Source of the DNA: Clarireedia homoeocarpa
Lineage: Eukaryota > Ascomycota > Leotiomycetes > Helotiales > Rutstroemiaceae
Length of the DNA stretch: 64,000 nucleotides
Reading direction: 5' to 3'
Assembly: GCA_001465935.1 (NCBI GenBank)
Contig: LNKV01000045.1
Coordinates: forward strand, 1 to 64,000
Of this stretch, positions 34,806-47,228 are shown in pieces. The translations under genes and the position numbers were made by a program. Position 1 is the stretch's first letter; each line of letters opens with the position of its first letter. A model generated the notes under the pieces. The model was not told where the DNA came from, made no database searches, and was given only the letters and a program-made list of their open reading frames with translations.

Positions 34806-36717
34806 TCAAACCTTTGGAGCCACCGTCAAAACAACCCACCCCACCTTCCCCACCTCATCCTTCAACGGCGTGAAATGACAAACGTATTTCTCCTCCGCTC
34901 TCCTAAGACCTCGATCTTGTTTCCCCGAACCGAAGAACCCTTGCGATTTCTTCACCTCCTCGTGTCCTGTCAGTAGGCCCGTTTCGATCGATACCGCATG
35001 TCCCAGACGAAGTCCATCTCTAACGATGTTTTTATATGAACGTGAGATGGACGATGGAGAATGCTCCGAGAGAACTTTGAAGATGTCTTTATCGTGAATG
35101 TGCACCACTGCACCATTAGGGAGGCTCAGGCCGAGGATGTCAATTATGCCGGGGGAGTAGAATTTGGTGATAAGAGCTTGCGACTGAGGGTTATATTGAA
35201 GAACGACGTACTGAGTTCCGTTAGTTAATCTTCTCACTCTTTGAAAATAAAAGCCAATAAACATACCTTAGAATAAGCCGTGTAGAAAGCTTCAACTTGC
35301 TTATTAAATTGCAACTTCCCCAACTTTTCAATTAACTCATTCTCCATACCTGCCTCCTCTTTCACTACTAACGGATTTGCCTTGTATTTCTTAAAACTCT
35401 TGAAAAACGAACTTTTCGGGTACATATTAACATCTTTCATCGACTCCCTGCTTTTCACACTCGCTGTTCTTTGAGGGCTATCGATAAAACTTTCATTTTC
35501 TTCGTTATTCAGACTCAGAATCCTTAATACGTCAGTCCGACTATGGATAGTGGTGCTGCAGTTAATCTGGCCACCGAGAAAGAAACGAACTTCGCCGGAT
35601 GCGTCGATAAGTGGAGAACAATAGAGGAGATTCCAGAAGGGATCGCCGTTTTTACGGTAGTTGAGGAGGAGCTCGACGGTTTCTTCGCAGTTTTCGATGG
35701 AAACGCGGAGACGCTTGGTCGCTTGGGTGTCCGTGAAGGAACCTTGAAGGAAACGACAGTTGCGGGGGATTATATCGGCTCGACTATAGCCGGTGACGGA
35801 GACGAATCCATCGGATGCAAAGACTATGGGGTTATCGGCTCGTCTGGGAATAGTTAGATTAGATTTTGACTGCACTACGATGAAGACTTACCTTGGATCT
35901 GTTATACAAAAACAGTCGCCTAATCCGGGGTACCTTTCTCTGTCGCTTGCCAATGCCATGGTAGCAGAAGCAGTGACTTGGTATTTGACGAACCGTGGAT
36001 AGATATCGGTAGCTAATAGCTTCTCAATATGGTCTTGAGAAGAATTGAAAATGTCTTCCAAGGAAGGAAGAATCGATTGCGTCGCACTTTTGACATCCCG
36101 TGACAATTGCCTCGCATCATTATTCGGGATATTGATCTGATGCGGTGCATCTGGCGCGATATAAGTTCCATAGATGGTTGAGAGAAGACGTTGAGTCTCA
36201 TCCAGCAGTCTATTATATTCATCGATCTAATGCCCAAGTTTAGCTGGAGTGAAATCAAAAGGATGTGAAAATGCTGGTAGCACACCTTTTGCAGGAACTC
36301 CAAGTTCTCTGCACACGAACGGCTTTGGCAGAACTTCAAGAATCTATGGGCAGTGGTCGGGTTGTGTAGAACGATATGAAAGACTTCAGCACTGAAGAAA
36401 TCTGTAAAGTTTGCTGCGCCGTTTACACCTGGTCCTCCCCTACTACCCAAGCTTGCTCTGTCACCCAACTTCATTATGCCCCTTGGGCTACTCTCTCCGT
36501 CTCCGGAACTTGTGAATCGGTGGTGACTTACATTCGTAGATTTGGGTCCCGATATACTCGAGGGGGATGATGGGATGCTTTCTTCTCGTACACTCTCTGA
36601 TTTTGAAGATATCGGGGATAGAATGGCGGTCCTATTGTATCCACTGCTATGCTCATCAGGAAGAGTCTTCGCATGAGCGTCACCATCCTGCATCAGCTGA
36701 TTGATTGAATTGGGCAT
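34806..36717 (-). CDS. RGS-LOV blue-light photoreceptor (BcLOV4-like)
   Basis: CDS complement(join(34806..35210,35267..35843,35892..36226,36286..36717)), 582 residues; introns of 56, 48 and 59 nt keep frame. A Ser-rich N-terminus (1-100) leads to an RGS domain (about 102-245, from 'NFTDFFSAEVFHIVLHNPTTAHRFLKF'), then a LOV/PAS domain from about 256 with 'NPIVFASDGFVSVTGYSR' and 'PRNCRFLQG', where Cys285 is the expected flavin-adduct cysteine. A Lys-rich linker and a C-terminal PAS-like region follow. Fungal RGS-LOV proteins such as Botrytis BcLOV4 bind membranes on blue light; the RGS domain suggests a link to G-protein signalling. Light-sensing here is inferred from the intact motif. Confidence 0.9.
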
Positions 36718-38744
36718 TCTCGAAGCTTATAGCAATAGTAAAGTCTGAGCCGACCTATAAATGATGAAATAGGGTTATATAGAAAGCACGAGGGAAAGGA
36801 TGGACTCGAATGGAAGATAAGCCAGCATCTTTGAGATAAAGTAAAGAAATTATGTTATTATCGTGGGGGGCATTTAGCGTTGGGTGGATTGGAAATTAAC
36901 ACTGATTACTGAAGCTATGTCCCTAGAAAAACGATCGGTCTTTTGAGATTTTATCCCCTCCATGCAAGGGTAATGAAGCCTGAACCATGATGCACCCTCA
37001 TATCCGAGAGGGTGGAGAAGAGAGGTGATAGCTCGTAGGCTAGGTCTGACTGGAGGTCATAGCTGTGCTGCAGTTCCCTTCTATAGGAACAGCTTTTCCC
37101 CTACAAAGTACTGTACAGGGCACCTCGTAGATACTGTGATCCTCCAAAATTAGACAAGGAGTCTTATGTCACACAAGAGATACTGCATTTCCATTGACAC
37201 ATGGCTTAAACAAGGAAGAATCGACGAAATCTTGGGCCATCAATGTTTCTCCCTTAAACATATGGATCGAAGCCCAACGAAAGATTCGCACCACGCTTCA
37301 CATACTGTATCGATGCATAGAGCTCATCATTTCCCAAAGAAAACATTGATACTCGGCACTACCCGTGACAAAGCATCATGGAACAAACGATACAAAGCTG
37401 GATGCAGATCGTCTGCGCCGTACTGCACTACTATCTCCGCCTACCGTAAAACAACAGTGGGTCTCCCGGGCTGTCACAGTGAATACTTACTTGTACTTTA
37501 GTAGCCGGGGAAACAAAGGTTAATACATATACCCTGGTTATTGTTAAAATTCCACATAATTGTAGAATCTTGACGATATGATTCGACAAAAGCCCCCTTG
37601 TTGATAGAATATACCAGCCTATTGTGTAGGTACGTACAGTGTTCTCCTCTACTATCTGTATCTCATATCCGAGGCGCCATCTAGTAGTATTTCTTTAGCC
37701 TCCTCCCTTATGGCTCCCCCGTCTCTAACCCTTACTTCGCATTGTTGGCCTCTTTCGATCAGATGCAGAAAACTGTGCCGTAAGAAACAAGGTACGAGCT
37801 TCATCGATCCGGGTATTGGGTCGCGAATCTTGGCTTTCATCCTACGTCCGTACGGGGTAGCAAGGAGGGGTGTGGGTTTTACTCCATCAATTAGCTGGTG
37901 ATTTGTTGAAAGATCTCCTTGCGCTGATGCCTCTGAGTGGTTGGTTGTCCATAACAAGCATTCTGATTCGTTCAATCACACAAATACCGTTGGGATTATC
38001 GATTCAGACGATTAGTCCGGGAGGGAATAGACGGCAACTACCACTGGCTGGAAGGTCTATGCTTTTACCTCTTTCATCGACACAAGCGCCCGGTGGACAG
38101 AAAAACAATACACGCCTACAAAGTAGGTTAAAGACTCCTGAATAGTCCAAAATCCATAACAAAACAATAAAGCCTGTATTGAAACAAGATCCTGCTGCGA
38201 TACTGTTTAAGTGTTGAATATTGAAACTTTTGAGAGTTGTTCTAGCTGTAATCAGCTGAAATAGACATCCTGAGCAAAGTTTATGCTCTTAGCAGAGTAA
38301 CTTATGATAGGCATATGTATGGTTTTTAGTACATAGCACGATTAGGTGGCCAGGGCAACAATCACATTGCACACTTTACCATCCCCCACTTTTCTCAGAA
38401 CCATGTCCGTAGTTACGTCGGCCCCGGGTATACCTTCTTCCTCGTCGGGAACGCAAAATCCCGGGCACCTTCCATATATCGAAAAGATCAACAGAATCAA
38501 GATGCTTCATTGTGTGGTATATGAAAGGTGGTTTTATCATGACCGTATCTATCATTCTTAATATCCCGAGCTCGGTATATGTAGTTCGGCGATAGCTGCT
38601 ATGTGTAATATCTATATACATGAAAGGTAATTTTCCCGTACGCCATTTTCGTTTCCCATCCCATATATATCTACGGTTATGTATATCACATAACAAACGG
38701 GGTCGCATTCGGATGTTCAACATCCTGTAACCAGCCAGCCATGT
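36718..38744. other. 2 kb without a recognisable gene
   Basis: Lies between the RGS-LOV start (minus) and the stop of the DUF1996-WSC gene (minus). Short frames such as 37166-37501 (plus) and 37652-37975 (minus) lack motifs and splice context. The first several hundred bases should hold the RGS-LOV promoter. Confidence 0.5.
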
Positions 38745-40380
38745 CTAGATAGCCAAACCTCTGGTAACCCTACTTCTCCCACCCAGCGAACGGGTGGCCT
38801 TAGCACTTGTGGATGGCGAGGTTGATGGCTTGCATGAACCACTATCACACTTTTGATAAAGGGTAATAGCCGCACTACCGCCACAAATCTCGGTACTATT
38901 CCCAGCGCAAGGCATGAGGCATGCACCGACCATCCCAGCTTGAGGTGCCCGGTCGGCCGGCAAGGCGTTATCGCAGTAACATTGGCTCCCGAATTCGAGT
39001 CCGGCATAAGTGTGCCCCTTTGAAGAGCAGAAGTCGATACACGTTTCAATCGTCATTGAATCGTTGCCTTCCCAGTCGGCATTCAACGTTCGGTCACCAG
39101 CCACGTCAGTTCCACATCCAAGATAGGTCCAGCCTTTTGAGGTGCTTAAGTCGGTTACACCTACTGGGAGGGTACTGGCAGTGGATGAAAGTCTGTTGGG
39201 AGCAGTCTTGAGAGAGTTTTGCAAAGTTGTGTCTTGCGGACAGCTTGGAGGGGTGTACTCCCCTGGTCCTGAAGATGGTGTGTTGCACCCGGGAAGGGCA
39301 GTGAGGACACCACTGACCTGCTCGTTGATCAATGGAGCGAGCTTGCATGCTTGAGTGTCGGATTGTTCATAAAATGTGAAGGTTTCACCAGGGCAGTTTG
39401 GTTTTCCATCAAGACAGTTGATCCCTTTCGTGAGGGTTGGAATGTGCCAGCCATTAACCTTTAGTCATATTAGCGCACGAACGACTCACAAATCAGTTAC
39501 ATTTTCAAAAGACTTACAAAATCACCATGAAATCCATATCCGGTGGTATCGCCATTGGCCAGGATAAAAGGCTGATCATCGCCATACCATTCATTTGCAA
39601 AAAGATCTGTGCGATAAGTAACCTCAAAGAACAAAGTCATCATATGATGAGGATGGGTAGAAGGACATCGACCACCATCATAATCACCATCTATGGGATA
39701 TGCCATATGAGATTTATAATCCGTCGCGGTAACATTCACACCATCCCAGCAGGAAGGCATGGTGACTTGAAGACGAAGACCATCCGGGCAGTTGATGTTT
39801 GGGAAACCATTTGTTTGCAAATCCGTACCAGTGCATCGGAAACTGACGGCTCGGTCTGCGAATGATGATTCATTAAAACTGCGACGATTAGGGTCTCCTG
39901 CGAGCATGCGGAAGCCCTCAGGGAATGGAACGAGTGTATCATTATCAGGACCTGGACGTTGACTGCCAACCTGTTAGACACCCATTGCACAATGTATTCT
40001 TAGGTTCTGAATACTCACAGGTAGTAGATGGCCATCCCACCCACATTCCCATACCCGTCATCGCCATTGATCGGAACTGAAATGTAACTACTATTCTGGG
40101 CTTTGTAATAGAGTTTCGGGGTCCAATAGTTCGACAAATCCTCCTTGACATTACAGGTACCGCAAGTAGAAGCACGAGCATCTGCATATGTCATGTTTTC
40201 ACTAAAACCACTTCCACCCGCAATGGCGTGAACATGGCTTGCCGGAATGATTCCTGGACTGACTACTGGGTCGATACGTTCATCTACAAGTCGACTGTAG
40301 CATTGAATAACGAAGGTGGTACTGGCGGGGGAGATAAGCGCCGCGCTCAGGAGGGCGAGGATTGGGGTTTTGAGAAACAT
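38745..40380 (-). CDS. Secreted DUF1996-WSC protein
   Basis: CDS complement(join(38745..39458,39518..39962,40019..40380)), 506 residues; introns of 59 and 56 nt keep frame (..MAIYYL-QRPGPDNDT.., ..GFHGDF-VNGWHIP..). A signal peptide (about 1-20) is followed by DUF1996 (about 30-300): 'RIDPVVSPG....SHVHAIAGGSGF', 'STCGTCNVKEDLSNYWTPKLYY', 'FPEGFRMLAGDP', and 'CPSTHPHHMMTLFFEV'. A Ser/Thr-rich spacer leads to a WSC domain (about 379-475) with eight Cys positions typical of the fold (GWTYLGCGTD, CYCDN, CAGNSTEICGG). WSC domains bind carbohydrates, so a cell-wall or secreted location is likely; enzymatic activity is unknown. The tail (RSLGGRSRVTRG..) shows no GPI-type hydrophobic end. Confidence 0.9.
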
Positions 40381-41283
40381 TTTGAGCGGCTGTTCACGAT
40401 ATTCGGCGAGGCAAGGTAAGAACTGGAATAGAACTGCAGAGCAAGCTCACGCAAAGAATCGAAGATAGTTTTGATCTTGAGAGAACCAAGGAGTGTATGA
40501 ATGCGATAAATCGCAAGAAAGCCCAGGAAAGGAGTGTATTGTATTGCAATTGCCTGTGAAATGAAGGAACGAAAACCAGGTGTCTAACCCGGCACACTGA
40601 CAACGAAAAGAAGTGAATGAACATACACGTATGAAAAAGAGATGAACTTGCCTCCGTAAAAGAGAATGAATGAAAAAAAGAAAATCGAGGACGTCGTAGG
40701 AGATTATATCATATCCTCGTAACTTCCTCCCACTAAGCGCAAAACATCCCTCTGGCTGCCTGTGCAATTTCCGTCAACATGTCAATTCCTTCACAAGTAC
40801 CATCACCCTGAATCCAAATTAAATGACAGGATCGCCAACCGCAGAAGGAAAGGAAGTAAAAAACGGGTGAATACAACCCTACCACCACAGTAAGATTTTC
40901 GATTCGTCCCGACAGAAGGGAGAAAAGTTTATAAGGCTGTACCCCTGAGCGCGAAGAAAGAGAAAAACAGTTTCGGCCTGCCGCTACCAATGGTGCGCGC
41001 CGTATTTGTTTCGGATCGCTCGCCAAGATGTGGGATTAGTGCTTATGCCGGCGGCTGGCATGTGGGATTTGTGTTTCGCGAACAGGTTGTTTAATGTTTG
41101 GTTTGGTGCTCGGAATTGATGTAATAGGGGGAGAGAAGGAGAGAAGAGGAGAAGTGGAGATACATTTGGTATATAAGGTAAGATGAAAATTGCATTACTA
41201 TCTAGACGCACCAAGTGTATCGCCGTCGCTCAAAAAACACCTACGACAAGGGTATCCGCAGCATACATCTTTCCGCCCGACGT
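40381..41283. other. Intergenic
   Basis: Upstream region of the DUF1996-WSC gene and downstream region of the TolB-like pseudogene. Overlapping Phe/Ser/Leu-rich frames on the minus strand reflect pyrimidine bias; none has a motif. Confidence 0.5.
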
Positions 41284-43260
41284 CTACTCCAAATCTTCAT
41301 TTAAAACATAAAGTGGCATCGAATCCTCCCACATACTATCCGTCAACATCGTTTTATTCGACCCATCAACATTCATCACAGTAATCTGTCCATACGGCTG
41401 GAACGCCTCATCATAAATCGCACTCTCATCACGGAATCCATACATCCCACTATTATACATAATCCTTCCATCAGCTGACCAAACCGCATGCGCATCATTC
41501 CCCCCACTAGTCGTAAGTTGAGTCAAGCCCGTGCCATTGGGGAAAATGGTGTAAGCATCAAAACTATCCGTAGCAGAGAGATTATCCAAATCGAGACGAT
41601 TGCGACGCGTGAAAACAATGCGCTCACCGTCAGGCGACCAACCGGGTGTGTTGTCCCATGTATCGGTTAAATTAGTGACGGTCATGTCGGTCAGGTTTAG
41701 AATACGTAGACCGAGACCCGCTGAGGGACCGAAGTCGCGATAGACGAGTTGCGTTCCGTCGGGGGAGAAGCTGGAGAAACCGGAGTTGACTTCACCAGGG
41801 GTACCGAAGGTAAGTTGTTCGTAGTAGGAGCCGTTCGCTGTGGCGCGATAGATCCATCCTCCTTCTGAATAGCGTTCGAAGAACCAGTATGCTAGACGGA
41901 AAGCAATCCGTTCGCCGTCGGATGTCCATGTGGGTTGAAACGCACCAGCTAGACCTTTGGTATCTAATGCAGAATCCACTTCGTCAGAGGCATAGACGTC
42001 AAAGACGAGCTTGAGGTCTGTGCCGTTTGGATTCATGGTGACGATTGAGGAGTTGCCAAGTTGTTTTTGTGTAATGGCGAGCACACCTTCTTTTGACAAT
42101 TGTGGGAAGACATCTGTGAAGCGGTATTCGTAATCGGAGTCCCAACTGTATAATGGCTTTTCCATTCGACGATTAGGTGTAAAGAGCGGTCGCTCGTACA
42201 CCACAGATTTTCCATCTGGTGACCATGCAGGGTTGCGCATTCCACCCAAGAAAGACGTGAAATTGGTTCCACTAGAGGAGCTGTAGTTAAGTCCTGCGCT
42301 GTCGCCACCTTGATATCAAAGCCAACCACATCGGCAGTAACATATTGTCCAGAGATCTTGCATCCATCACCCGAGGTTAGGTATGTATAGTCGGTGCCCG
42401 TGGTGAAGTCCACAGAAGCAATTTGGGAGACAGTAGTATTGACAGCTGATGGAAGATGGGCGTTGTAAGTATCTTCTCTGGTCATCTCATAGAAAAGAAT
42501 GCGAGAGCCATCTGGAGACCACTTTGGGGATCCAAGACAATACCCATCCTTGGAAACGACTTGTCAGAAGTCTGATCAATTTGGTCTAATAACGTAGATT
42601 GAGAGAGTTTGGGTGTGTTCCCATCCTGTACCGTTGCTATGCCCGGTCCAGTTCGTATTACGGTCGAGGAGAATGCAATCCATTCTCCATGTGGTGACCA
42701 GTTCGGTCGGAAGCGGCCACTTGGAGAAGCATTGTTACCAGCCGTGGAGGTTGTGTTAGTAAGATTAAACACTTCCTTGGTTTGAAGATTCTTGACCCAG
42801 ATGTTGGCTGTGTAATTGCCTTGTGTGGAAACATAAGCTAGGGTGGTACCATGCGGAGACAACACACCACCATCCTCAAATGAGGGTGTTGCTACTAGTT
42901 CTTCTAGGTCGGAGCCATTTGTGCGAACGCGATAGATATCTGATTGTCCATCACCAGCACGCTCACTTGTGAAAGTGATCCATTGACCGTCTGGGGAGAA
43001 TGATGCATGATAATCGTAGGCAGTACTATTGCTCGAAAGTAGCTGACGTTCATTACTACCATCCGTGTTGGCTACATACAAGACCGAGCTCGCAGGAGCA
43101 ATACGGTTCATGAAGAAGACACCTTTCTTGCCCGGAGCAGTAGCCCAAGGTTTAATTGGATGAGGTGCGACGCCGGGAGCACTTCTCTCAGCATAAGGAC
43201 AGCCGGCAAACGCCGTAGCCGCTGTAATGCCCAGGATGGAGATCGTAGAGAGACATATCT
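41284..43260 (-). pseudogene. Secreted TolB-like beta-propeller, broken by several lesions
   Basis: Read from about 43260 down. A signal-peptide-like stretch (LSTISILGITAATAFAGC) leads to repeated propeller blades with the 'xxxSPDGxxIxF' motif (FSPDGQWITFTS, WSPHGEWIAFSS, WSPDGSRILFYE, AWSPDGKSVVYE, WTSDGERIAFR, FSPDGTQLVY, WSPDGERIVFTR). The conserved text changes frame near 42665-42670 and again near 42304-42312, each explained by a 1-nt deletion, and two in-frame TGA codons (42576-42578, 42564-42566) fall where 'RPNGSDFRQVV' would be expected. The signal peptide lacks an in-frame ATG, possibly from slippage of a (CT)n run at 43250. Not an intron pattern. Sequencing error cannot explain the two nonsense changes easily. 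Confidence 0.75.
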
Positions 43261-44213
43261 TCTTCTGCTAATGAGGTGAAAGTGGGTTCACGAGAATCAG
43301 AGGAGGCGAACATCAATCTCGAAAGAGCCCGTGATTTTATAGTTGAAGTTCCCAATTATTCTCGGACAGTGAAAACCAAGTTAAGTACCGATGACAAGCA
43401 ATCCAAAGTGGGCACCAGAAACTAGCACTGCACCATCCATGCGTGCAGGGCCGTTTAACAGATATCCCTGGTATTGAAGATCGGCCTGTCATTAGCGGCG
43501 AAAATCGTGGGGTTCCCATTGTCATGAGCTTAATCAGTCTTTGTAAGGGATGGGATCAATCCCCATGATCTGCGCAGCCACTCATATAGAGGATGTTCAT
43601 ACAGATCGAGATAGCTCCCAGAAGCACTGCAACCTCCTCTCGGTATTGAAATTGTATTTTCTCACCACTTGTGAAAATTCCCCTGCTTAATCAAACCCTG
43701 AAGTCCCTGGCACCCCTTGATAATAAACACCCATGAGTCGGCTTCCCTTACTACAAGTAGCAAGTATCGCCATGTTCTGGTCTTGGCATTGTATGATACA
43801 TAGAGACTTTTCTTCAACCCTCGCCAGATAGACCCACAAATATTGTTTCGGTTCCGAGATTTTGAGTGCATTGCCCGGCGGGTTAAGGAAAGTACCGGAT
43901 AGAATTTAAAGCACGGAAGAGACCTCCAGCTATATCATTGTAGCAGTGTGACAGTGTGGTGACAACGAAGAAACATCATAGTTACATTGCATGTTGGTGT
44001 TATGAATAGGGATTGAATAGGGAATACAATAGCGAATTGATACCCAAAACAAGAGATATGTATCGTGACTTTCCTTGTTCTGGGAGGAATCGGTCTTCTA
44101 GATCATTGCTTCGGGACCGAAGCTCGAGGTTCGAATTGAGTAGGGATATCAAGTATCCAAGCGTGGCGTGATGAGTGCTTTCTATCTATACCGTCGGCCT
44201 AGTCGGGAATAGA
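43261..44213. other. No supported gene
   Basis: Upstream of the TolB-like pseudogene. Short frames at 43337-43525 and 43662-43871 (minus) carry no motif. Confidence 0.5.
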
Positions 44214-44456
44214 TCAATGAGCCTCATCCCAATCGGGGCTGATGACATTGGTTGTATGTGGTAATGCCAATGCAGCCAGTATAGCAATAACTCCTACTGA
44301 AACCCAAACGATGTGGTCACGTTTCAATATCCTCCACACCGTTGCGACAATCCGTTTGTTTTCAGGTTTGTCGTGGCATATCGGGCTTCCAAAGACCAAA
44401 CATCCCCTACCTCCTGGTGTATCTTCGCATTCCTGATGCTCTCGTCTTCTCCTCAT
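44214..44456 (-). CDS. Possible small single-pass membrane protein
   Basis: An 80-residue frame (MRRRREHQECED..) with a basic middle and one clear hydrophobic helix near the C-terminus (VWVSVGVIAILAALALP). No family recognised and no intron evidence. It could be a real small protein, one exon of a larger gene, or chance. Confidence 0.25.
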   Translation of the reverse strand: MRRRREHQECEDTPGGRGCLVFGSPICHDKPENKRIVATVWRILKRDHIVWVSVGVIAILAALALPHTTNVISPDWDEAH

Positions 44457-44698
44457 TAACAGCCTGAGTATTTGTCAGTCATTAAATTCCTCCACATGTC
44501 ATTTTGGTGAGCAAGGATTTGCAGGTAACCACGGAGGATGACAAATAGGCGACTGAACCGTAAGAACTCTCATCTATTGGCTTTGTTCTGCACAAATGTC
44601 GCCTTCAAAGGGTACTACTCTTCGAAAAAGGACTTTGTTTGGTTGGCATGAGTTCGCGCAACAGCTCGAAGACCATCTAAGACAATTCTGGAACGAAC

Positions 44699-44962
44699 TC
44701 ACTCCACGCTCCCCCGGCAGAATCTAAGGTCACTCCCTAATTTACACTCGCTATTGCTTGGACAATCCAAGTGTAGCTTTCTTCTCTCGATTAGCCATTC
44801 GATTTGCAGGTCGTCGTCGGTGTCAACGATTGAGTTGAAATATCGATTCGTGTGCTTCAACGACAAAGCATCAGGATATATCAGATGTGATGTTATCAAC
44901 AAATGAATCTCTGGAGGTAGGTCCAGAAGATGGAGTCTGGGCGTCTTCATTTTGTCGGCCAT
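44699..44962 (-). CDS. Short F-box-like protein (possibly truncated or spliced)
   Basis: An 87-residue frame from the ATG at 44962. Residues about 10-55 form a short fungal F-box-like motif (LHLLDLPPEIHLLITSHLIYPDALSLKHTNRYF), followed by 'WLIERRKLHLDC' and 'DLRFCRG', phrases typical of small fungal F-box-like proteins. The frame ends at TGA within GAGTGAGT, a plausible 5' splice site, so the true 3' end may lie further on (to about 44600). Partner and target unknown. Confidence 0.55.
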   Translation of the reverse strand: MADKMKTPRLHLLDLPPEIHLLITSHLIYPDALSLKHTNRYFNSIVDTDDDLQIEWLIERRKLHLDCPSNSECKLGSDLRFCRGSVE

Positions 44963-45564
44963 TGATATCGTAACTAGTCAGATTATTCAAATAGATGTAG
45001 GTACATGCGGAGGATGATATAGATCATGCTGCCTAGCAAGGTGCAATCTCAATCACCGTATTCGCAATACGAGTTTTTGAAACACGGGACTTTGAGCCAG
45101 GCTGCTACTTCGTACATATCAACAAATTGTGATTCGTTTTGTGTTGTGATTATGGGCGGCTGCACAAATTTCGGCTTGGGACGAAGTGTCATCTGTAGAT
45201 TACGGCAGGTAAGTTGGTGGCACAGACATCGCCCGAAGTATACCCGGATGTTATGAAGACCGCAAAGCTATTTGCCCTACACTGTACTTTCGTAATATGG
45301 CCAGAATGCGTTTCATACACAGATAATCTCTTGATGATAGGACTGCCATTACATACCACACAGCTTTATGGCGATATATGAAACACGAGGACTTACCAAG
45401 CAATCTGAACAACCCCAAAAGGAACTCCTCTCAAAATACCCACACGTGATATCGCGTCGCACTTATCCCTTGGCCCTTGACGTGTCGTCATAGATCGCGA
45501 AGGGAAATTCCACTAAACACCAAAAGAATTTATTCATGGACCAGACTCCTCTGCAGAATCTGGC
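44963..45564. other. Intergenic, divergent promoter region
   Basis: Between the F-box-like gene (minus) and EXO5 (plus). No other gene recognised; a frame at 45026-45256 has no motif. Confidence 0.55.
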
Positions 45565-47228
45565 ATGGCTAGCCCTGCCACCGAAGAAGCCATCTCGACT
45601 GGGGCCATCGATCCAGACAGTGATTATGGATCTGATTTCTCACCCGAAGAAGTCGAGATGGCCGAAGCACTCTTATCGCCACCCGCCGCCGAAGTAGTCG
45701 CCGCCGAAGTAGTCGCCATCGAAGACAACCCCATTGTCAACGACATCGAATATCATGCAGCGCAGCGCACTCTTCGCATGCCTCGAGTACTGGGGCGGGA
45801 GTACATCTCCCCTCTGTACCAGGCGGTTAGGGATGCGGAAAAGGTTGCTGAGCAGATCAGTGCTGCAGTTGAGAGCCGCAAGCACTACCCAGACTGTAAG
45901 TTGTACTGCTGCGGCGAGTGTTATATTTCTGACTTACGCCTCAGCTTTTAGTGAGTGACCAGATCCATGAGCCTTCACCGACGATTACAGAGCCTGTGCT
46001 ACCACCGTTGAGCGCGGCTGCATCAGATCCTACCGAACTATCTGCACCGGACACAAGATCGCCCCTGGAACGATTTCGTACCCCGCCGAAGAAGTCTCTT
46101 TCTGTTACGGATCTGGTGTCGCCGGCTTGGTGCGAACTACAATACTGGTATTCGTTAACCAAACATGGAAGAAAGAGGCGGACGTCCGCGATGAAGCAAG
46201 GTAGTGCTGTACATAAAGTTCTTGAGGAGCAAGTTCACAAGACTGTACGAATCGATATTCAGACGAAGGAGGATGCATGGGGTTTACGGATATGGAATGT
46301 AATACAAGGTCTACGAACATTACGAGAGACCGGGCAGACGAGAGAACTGGAGGTTTGGGGTACTATTGATGGATTAGTTGTCAATGGTATTATTGATGAA
46401 CTAAACTACATCTGCCCCGATGTTGAGCTGGAAGACTCCTACCGGAAGAAAGATAAGAAGAAACAACTTGCATCAGGCCAAACCACTCTGGCGGAATTTT
46501 TCAAAGCATCAGATGGGACATCATCCAAAGAAGCATCTCGTCGAAAAAAGCGCTCGGGATCAAACAAAATCTACGTCTGCGATGTCAAAACCCGTTCTGT
46601 CCAATCCCTTCCCAACAGCGCATCCTTCCGACCGACCCAAGTTCAACTCATGCTCTACCACCATCTTCTTTCCTCACTCGCGACCAACACCGTAGAATTC
46701 TCTGTCGTAGCCACGCGCTACAACCTCGACACGACCACAATATTCTCAGATTCATTCATCGCCCAAGTCGGCAGCTTAAATGACGGCGAAGGTCGATTCT
46801 ATGACGCTGTCTCCGATATTGAAGATGCGGATACGCCGTTCTCTAGCCAGGATTCCACGAGCGTCCTGCTTGCTCACAATAATCTCACATCTCTCTGGTC
46901 CCTTATGATATCCGAGTTTCGTCTCACTCTCCCCGATGGTGCGGACTCGCTTGGAAAGGTTCTGAAGGCTGAATACCGATCTCGAGACAGTGGAGAAGTA
47001 CTGGGTAGCAAGACGCTTCTTATGGATGAGGACGGATTGAAGGTTTATCTAGACGATGAGATTCAATGGTGGCGAGGAGGAAGAGAAGCGAAGGGCGTGG
47101 TGGTAGAAGAGGCATTTAAGTGCCGGAGTTGCGAGTTCGCGGAAGGCTGTCAGTGGCGATTGAAAAAGATTGATGAAGCGACTAAGAAGTCGAGACTGAA
47201 GAAGGGAAGGAAGACTAGTGTGGTATAG
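45565..47228 (+). CDS. EXO5: Exonuclease V (EXO5/DEM1)
   Basis: Fe-S-containing single-strand exonuclease; the yeast protein works in mitochondrial DNA maintenance. CDS join(45565..45895,45952..47228), 535 residues; the 56-nt intron ends at CTTTTAG and joins ..HYPD-LSDQIHEPSP... The PD-(D/E)XK core shows 'GSAVHKVLEEQ', 'NGIIDEL' and 'IYVCDVKTR' (acidic plus Lys motif). Four cysteines match the 4Fe-4S cluster: Cys171 (AWCELQYWY) and Cys501, Cys504, Cys510 (CRSCEFAEGC), clamping the nuclease domain. The N-terminus is acidic, so no clear mitochondrial presequence is visible. Ends in a basic tail. Intact. Confidence 0.93.

Noticed and set aside
37166..37975. Two open frames of about 110 codons
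   Set aside because: No motif, no start or splice context, no neighbouring exon.
40447..41026. Minus-strand frames rich in Phe, Ser and Leu
   Set aside because: Overlap each other in different frames in pyrimidine-rich DNA; probably leader and intergenic sequence.
41284..43260. TolB-like locus as a multi-exon intact gene
   Set aside because: The frame changes occur within conserved blade motifs with no removable intron, and the two TGA codons lie in conserved text.
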